Source: Triatoma infestans
Lineage: Eukaryota > Arthropoda > Insecta > Hemiptera > Reduviidae
Assembly (NCBI GenBank): GCA_011037195.1
Contig: JAAEAF010001073.1
Span: 124,001-188,000, forward strand
DNA: 64,000 bases
Direction of reading: 5' to 3'
This document shows, one piece after another, positions 57,957-64,000 of this stretch. The first letter of the stretch is position 1; each line of letters starts with the position of its first letter. The notes under the pieces are model-generated. The model saw only the letters and a program-made list of their open reading frames with translations. It was not told the DNA's origin and did not search any database. A program made the translations under genes and the position numbers.

Positions 57957-58950
57957 GGTATCAGAACCCATTATTTGTCTTCGCAGGCGACATTGATACA
58001 TTTTTTGGGAAATCGTTCGATACATTGAAAATACTTTTCATTATCTGGAAAGCTCAATTGAGAAACAGATGGAATGAAAGTGGCAAAGTATTTATTAATA
58101 TATATAGATGAAAGAGCGACCGCTTTGAGGGAGATACCAATAGTTAACATATAAGCCTAGTTTTAATCAAGTGGACACATTTTTAAGGAACTTTGGTTAT
58201 TTGAAAGAATTGAATCATTGTTATGTTGTATTTATTTTGTAATAACAGAGAGCTGTAATTTTGCTGGGGCAAATAAATAAATCATGTACCTGAACAGATG
58301 AAGAGTGAATTGGCTGCTAATAGATACTACTTCGGACTGAGCCGCCATTAGAAAGCAAACTGGTTTCGAGGCAACTCCTCCAGCTTCCTCTACTGGAAGA
58401 TTCTTCTGTGGTCTCTATTTTTTAAATACCATCAATATTCTTTTATCGTTCTTGATACCACATCTAAGATCCATATAAAAGAGCATAGGATGGATTTAAG
58501 AGCCATATAAGTACGACATATATGATGAGTTTCCTCGAAACCAGTTTGCTTTCTAATGGCGGCTCAGTCCGAAGTAGCATCTATTAGCATAGCCAATTCA
58601 CTCTTCATCTGTTCAGGCACATGATTTATTTATGTGCCCCAGCAAAATTACAGCTCTCAGTTATTACAAAATAAATACAACATAACAATGATTCAATTCT
58701 TTCAAATAACCAAAGTTCCTTAAAATGTGTCCACTTGTTTAAAACTGGGCTTATATGTTAACTATCGGAATCTCCCTCAAAGCGGTCGCTCTTTCATCTA
58801 TATATATAATAAATTCTTTGACACTTTCATTACCATCTGTTTCTCAATTGAGATTTCCAGATTATGAAAAGTATATTTTCAATGTATCGAACGATTTCCC
58901 AAAAAAGTGTCAATGTCGCCTGCGAAAATAAATATCTCCAATTTGATACA
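57957..58950. mobile_element. Long inverted repeat (hairpin) element
   Basis: Arms of about 415 bp, 57957-58371 and 58533-58950, are highly similar in reverse complement around a 161-bp centre. Diagnostic shared pieces are CTTCGCAGGCGACATTGA, GGGAAATCGTTCGATACATT, GAGCGACCGCTTTGAGGGAG and ACTGGTTTCGAGG. No transposase is encoded. It could be a MITE or fold-back transposon with long inverted termini, or a hairpin RNA source. No target site duplication is clear. Confidence 0.85.
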
Positions 58951-58955
58951 AAGTT

Positions 58956-59188
58956 GTTAATTTTATAAGTAAAGTTTAATTTAATGCGTATTTTTTCAAA
59001 CGGGCTTAACGTCCAACTACCAAATTAGGTGTCGTGGACGGGGGCAAAAGCATCTATTTTACTAGTAACATTTTTTAAACTAACATAACAATTTAGCAGT
59101 TATAGGCGGGACTCGAACTGGGGATCTCCCACTTATAAGTCCATGCTCATAACCACTACACCAAAACTCGCCCTAGTTAATTTTATAA
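58956..59188 (-). repeat. tRNA-derived SINE, family 2, complete with 13-bp target site duplication
   Basis: On the minus strand the head reads GGGCGAGTTTTGGTGTAGTG (A-box-like) and CCAGTTCGAGTCCC (B-box-like) at the right, and the body runs left to an A/T-rich end. The perfect repeat GTTAATTTTATAA at 58956-58968 and 59176-59188 flanks it. The head is not a working tRNA: its T stem does not pair. It differs from family 1 and sits just right of the long hairpin element. Confidence 0.85.
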
Positions 59189-60207
59189 TAATTATAGTTA
59201 GTAAAAAAATAAATTGTGTAAATCTTTCGCACCAAAATTTTTTTAGCCCCCGATATGAATTCTGTCAAAGGGATGATTATTTTTAGAGACACCATACCAT
59301 GTTAGTCTATCGCGTGTCCCAATCGCCACACATCTTCCAAATATATGACGATGTTTGGCCAGTAAAGCTTGAAGTTTCCAAAGATCTGTTCTCAACCGCA
59401 CGTTTCAAGCCAAGAACATTAGCCGAAAATTTTTCCATGCTATTATATTAATTACTTCATTTGGATCTATGCTAATGTTCAAGGTAGGTTGGCCTATTCT
59501 CTTATATCTTATGTTTTTCTATATCGATAGATAAGTAATTCAAGAATTGAATTAAAAAAAAAACAACATTAATTTCATGCAAAAACATTCAAATATATCT
59601 CTACAACATGCCATTATAGTTGTTTATTTCTAATAGATAACACTAGTTATAGATTACTATAGATACGTGACAAATGAAAAATAGTGTTGTATCAGTTAAG
59701 AGTGACAAGGTCGAAAAAAATAGTTTACTAATTCATATATACCTAAAAAGGCACGTTTTTGAAAGAATTCTCCTTGTAATTAAAAAAAAAAAAATGTACA
59801 ATAAAGTGAAACAAAGAGAATCCACTACTTTGGGTACTGACATATTTCAATTTTTTTTTTCAACTTTTCTTGGAAATTTGGAAATTGTGGCATTCAAAAT
59901 TTTAAATGTTAATTGCTTTGCTTAATGTTGTTGGCGCATTCTAGTGGGTTATAATGTAATCACATTTCTACTATCATGGATTCTCTAAACACGCTGTTTG
60001 AACTAATTTTCTGTTAAATTTTTTCTTTAATCATAATTTTTATTATACATATCAAAATTCGATTGTTTATTTTAGTTTAAGTATCATGGCTATAACAAAT
60101 TTTTTGTTATTTTCTAGAGAACTTAAATCGATCTGTAAAAAAAAAAAGGTAGGTCTATCGAAGCGGCACGTGTAAATAATTTTGCGTCCCCTCCTCCCCC
60201 TATTTCG

Positions 60208-60265
60208 TGACATTTCTGCAACATTGCCCAGAGGTCAGCAGTGCACTAAAAAGGCTCGGGAACAG
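60208..60265 (+). repeat. tRNA-derived SINE, family 1, tail fragment
   Basis: Matches the 3' part of the family body: CCCAGAGGTCAGCAGTGCAC followed by TAAAAAGGCTC, compared with GGCCGGCAGTGCACTGAGAA and GGCTCC in the complete copy. Confidence 0.55.
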
Positions 60266-60364
60266 CCCTATCAGTTTTACAGTACTATTACTCTACAAAA
60301 AAAAAAAAAATCTGGTGTGATACACACACAACTTTCTCTTACTCCCGTTCTCAAAATTATAATT

Positions 60365-61110
60365 GACAAATGTTATAGTTAGTGTACCATATTTAATGAA
60401 ATTCGCGGAAACTGGAAAAACCGTTCAGTAAAAGCGCACTTCTGGTTTACTAATTTACTTGAAACTCGGAATTTTTGCCATCTATTAATTTCTAATTAAT
60501 TTTGTTTGGATGCTAGAATTGTATAATCAACTTAAGATAGCAGTTTAGAAGCAAACATAACCCTACCACTCTCCCAAAAAAGTTCGTTTAAATGAGTTGA
60601 TCGGAAGGAATGTTTCAAATAAAAGTTGTACATCATTGAATGTGTAGTTTATATACGAAGTTTCAAGAAAATCGTCGGAGTCATTTTGAAAATTGAGTGA
60701 AAAAAAAAAAAATTCCGGTCATCCGATTTTTTTGACACTCGGAATTTCAACAACATATTCAATTCTAATTAATATTATTTAGATGATGGAATTGTATAAT
60801 AAACTGAAATAGCACTTTAGATGAAAACCTAACCCCCCCACCACTCCGCCATAACTGCCCTTAAATGAATTTTTCCAGAGAAATGTTTCAAATAAAAGTT
60901 GTAGTTCTTTGTATGTGTAGTTGATATACTAAGTTTGAAGATAATCGTCAAAGACATTTTTGAGAAAGTCGCGAAAAAGTAAAAAAAAAAAACTAGTAAA
61001 GTAGTACTTCCGGTTGAGGAATTTTGATAGATAACGTACTGTCAGATCCCATGGTGACCACCTAAACGGAATATCAAGTTTCAACTTTCTACGGCTGTTC
61101 ACATAGTTCA
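60365..61110 (+). repeat. Dispersed repeat family X, copy D with internal tandem units
   Basis: At least two full internal units of about 285 bp and the start of a third: blocks near 60436, 60712 and 60999 (CACTTCTGGTT, ATTCCGGTCATCC, TACTTCCGGTTGAGG), each followed by a GAATTTT block; the first two then continue with AATTGTATAAT and AACCC-type blocks. Closes with CTAAACGGAATATCAAGTTT. Confidence 0.75.
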
Positions 61111-62264
61111 ATATAGGGACATATAGTCATACCCCCATAATACTCCATTACAATACAATCATATAATACAGTACAATATAATCATACTCCATTGGTTGTG
61201 TGTCCCAAATACTACCATAGTTTGTTAGCGAAAACTTTTTGTGCAAAATTCTGAATTCAAAGCAAATTTATTAATTTATTAATTACATTAACTACCGTAA
61301 GAGAAACACGTGTGAATGTGCGTATGAAAATAAGATGAGTTGTGAATCATTCATTGCTTCGTCATTTTTCTAACCGAAGCTATCATGTCTCAGATCTATT
61401 TTTATAATTCCAGGACTGTGGTTGTATTAACTTGCTAAGTATTAAAGCAATCTTAAAAGTCTGTTGAAGATATTCTGAAAAAATAACGAACAGAAGAAGT
61501 AAATTTGTTGCTTTAGCTATGTGAAATTGACACCCAAAATCAGCCATTATAGACGAATATTATTCTTTCTTTCTATTCTTTTTAATTTAACAATCGATAA
61601 AAAAAATAAAATATAAAATAAATAAATAAATTTTGAATAACGAAGACAATATAAACAGATAGAGAAACCAAAGAGAATTTTATACCATATTGATTTTATA
61701 CATATACATGTATATACCGCATCAACAGCAAAATATATTTATATAATATATATCTAGATATATAAGCAAAAGAGGCAAAAACGGGTCAAAGGGTCATCTT
61801 CTTTAACATTTCAACAGATAACTGATTTCCGTTTTTTGTTTTGTTCCCCGCACTATGTAAAGCACAGAATACTTTTATTACAAGATGATATAATAAAAAC
61901 TTTTCAACTTTATAATTCTTTTTTTGGGCTTTATTTATTTATGTTTTTAAAGTTCCACTCTAATTAAACTAATTCAATATAGTAATTTATTTAGTCCCTA
62001 AATTGGATACACAAAATAACGTTTTTTTTTTTCTGTGACAATATTCGATTTTACGTATGTCTTGCCAATACAATACTATACTTTTTAGTTTTGGCCATAG
62101 TCCAACTAAAGTAAAATCTTCTAGCTATAAATAACTGAAAATGTCGTTCTTATAAAAACTTGTAAAGTTCTAGTGGTGTGGAAAGCATCTGAAATTAAAC
62201 TTTCATCTACTCTACTCTATTGAAATTAAATCAGAATTTTTAATGTTTTTTTTTTAAAGCGTTT

Positions 62265-62470
62265 AGCACTTAAAAAAAGGGAGCTCTGCTGTTCACGTGC
62301 ATACACATACACAAACACACAGAGACCACTTGCTAAAAACTACTTTTTTTAGACTCAGGGGACTTCCAAACGGATATTTCCGGTGAAAACTCGATATCAA
62401 AAAATTGACAAGATTATAATACTTCCTCTTACTAGGGAGTAAGAGAAAGTAAAAAAATACTCCGATTCTT
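62265..62470 (+). repeat. Dispersed repeat family X, 3' end fragment (copy E)
   Basis: A CA-rich patch followed by GGGGACTTCCAAACGGATAT and TTCCGGTGAAAACTCGATAT, matching the 3' end of copy A. Confidence 0.7.
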
Positions 62471-63284
62471 TAAAAATGAATACTAAAGCTGGATTTTCTT
62501 GAAACAAGCTGCATGCGACTAGAAGTACTACCAATTACAAAAACTGTAAAAGGGTGAGTATCAGTTGGCCACAGAAGTGGCTACATCTATACAAATAGAT
62601 GAAATAGGGAATCAGGGAGCAAGAAGTGTTGACGGTTGCAGTCGTAAACTCCCCTTTTTTCCAACAAAAATATAAGTCAGCATCGATCTAGCCAACTAGC
62701 ATCATGACACGCCAACTGGGGGGGGCCAAAGTTTGATTGGCTGGCTGGGGTTGCTCTCTCATACCCTATCGTTCTTTCTCTCTTTCTCACGACATTCCTT
62801 GTTATAATAATAGTCTGCAATACAACTAGCACTAGTTTAGAATGCGGTCATATCCATAGTCTTGGATAAGGAAATTCTACAGCCCCATCATCATAACTAC
62901 CGCATTTCAGTTATCTCTCTGGGTTTATGAATAGCATCATAACCAGGAAATCATCTAAGATTCCAACATTAGATTTTACTAATATCTGCAAGGGCTAATT
63001 CATTGTTGCAAACATTGCTAAAATTCTGCTTTAAAAAGTTGTGCCATAATCTTTTAAGTACAAAAAATTATCATTTGTACTTTCATGTAAACTTAACACA
63101 AACATGATGTGAATCAATGAACAACAATTAATAGAAAAAGTTTAAAAAGGAGATCTCCAGTTAACTATTTATAAACCAAGTTCTTTGTCACTACTATATT
63201 TAACCCACAGCATTTTCCTTTTCCAGATAATCTGAACTGTCAAATGTAGTTTTCATATGTAGATATAGATTTTCACCATTCAAT

Positions 63285-63720
63285 AGATTGTATATGAAGT
63301 TTTCACAGTGTGAAAATATTCACACAACTTTTAAAATTGTAACAGACAAATTTTATAGTAAGTGTATACCAAATTTAATGAAATTTGTCTGTGTTTTTAT
63401 GGAGAAAATAGTGAAAAATGAAAAAAAAAAACTGTTCTTATTACTAATTTTATTGAAATTCTGTATTTTGGCAATCTATTCTGTATTTCTAATTAATTTT
63501 GTCTAGATGTAGAATTTTATAATCAACTAAGTTAGTCCTTTTAGAGGTAAACATAACCCCACCCCTTTCCCCAAAAAGCCCCCGTAAATGACTTTACCCG
63601 GAGAAATGTTTGAATAGTATATGTGTGGTTCACAATCCTAGTTTAAAGATAATCTTTGGAGCCGTTCTAGAAAAATAGCAAAAAATTGAAAAATACTTTT
63701 CAGTAAATATGCACTTTGTA
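63285..63720 (+). repeat. Dispersed repeat family X, copy F
   Basis: Matches copy D: AACAGACAAATTTTATAGTA, GAAATTCTGTATTTTGGCAA, AATTTTATAATCAACTAAG, AACATAACCCCACCCC and GAGAAATGTTTGAATAGTAT blocks occur in the same order and orientation. Confidence 0.72.
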
Positions 63721-64000
63721 ATGCTTTGGTGTGATGTGTGTGTTGGTAGCTTGTGGCGTGAGCGGTGTTGTAAAATAAAGGGCTTGTAATTATGTTTGAG
63801 GAAAATATAGAAGTATAAGAATAATTAAGAAGTCACCACTGTTAACAATTAAATATAATCTTCCAAATAATAACTACAAGTTATTTGGTATTATAAACTT
63901 ATTTAATTTATTGTGAATATTTAGAGAGCGATTCCTAAAGTAGTGTTTCGATGTTTCCACCTTGATTTGTAGCACAAGTCTGTCTTAAAATATCTCTTCT

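Larger units (their letters stand above)
61111..64000. other. Probable Madm 5' intron or flank
   Basis: Apart from repeat family X fragments, no exon was recognised. A less AT-rich patch at about 62640-62830 contains TTGGCTGGCTGGGGTTGC and CT-rich sequence; it may be a repeat or an upstream regulatory patch, with no way to decide here. Confidence 0.4.

Noticed and set aside
59100..59175. Possible true tRNA gene on the minus strand
   Set aside because: A and B box-like sequences are present, but the T stem does not pair and the unit continues into a SINE body flanked by target site duplications.
62640..62830. Candidate Madm promoter or first exon
   Set aside because: Less AT-rich, but no frame encodes the expected NRBP N-terminus and no matching donor could be found on the minus strand.

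Overview
This is eukaryotic, very AT-rich, repeat-dense DNA with short exons in long introns. The two recognisable genes have insect-like proteins, so the source is most likely an insect or close arthropod; the species cannot be read from the sequence. No prokaryotic features, operons or CRISPR arrays are present.

Two host genes lie on the minus strand. (1) A HIP1/HIP1R (Hip1) gene starts at 16494 and runs left. Nine coding exons (3209-16494, 442 codons, all phases consistent) encode the N-terminal ANTH domain and the start of the coiled coil; the rest, including the expected talin-like actin-binding region, lies beyond position 1. (2) An NRBP1/Madm pseudokinase gene has ten exons between 56136 and its stop at 28569 (526 codons including stop, all phases consistent). 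Only the N-terminal exon(s), roughly 50-60 residues by comparison with NRBP1, are missing; they are beyond 64000 or unrecognised. Hip1 proteins act at clathrin-coated sites linking membrane, clathrin and actin; NRBP proteins are kinase-fold scaffolds. Nothing suggests that the two genes work together.

The rest is introns and a ~12 kb intergenic stretch (16.5-28.5 kb), heavily invaded by transposable elements. Present are a Jockey-like ORF1 fragment (0.99-1.52 kb), a decayed R1-like LINE carrying an inverted duplication (3.6-8.65 kb), RTE-like reverse transcriptase debris (11.3-12.45 kb), another LINE (19.2-21.06 kb), two tRNA-derived SINE families (two copies with exact 13-bp target site duplications), an unnamed dispersed repeat in at least six copies all in the same orientation, a ~415-bp-arm hairpin (57.96-58.95 kb) and several fold-back elements.

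The most interesting signal is the fold-back group (22.8, 36.2, 44.4 and 49.6 kb). The arms of the first two carry a sequence that folds on paper like a minimal type I hammerhead ribozyme, with one extra base after A9. The ribozyme reading is inference and needs a covariance search and a cleavage test.
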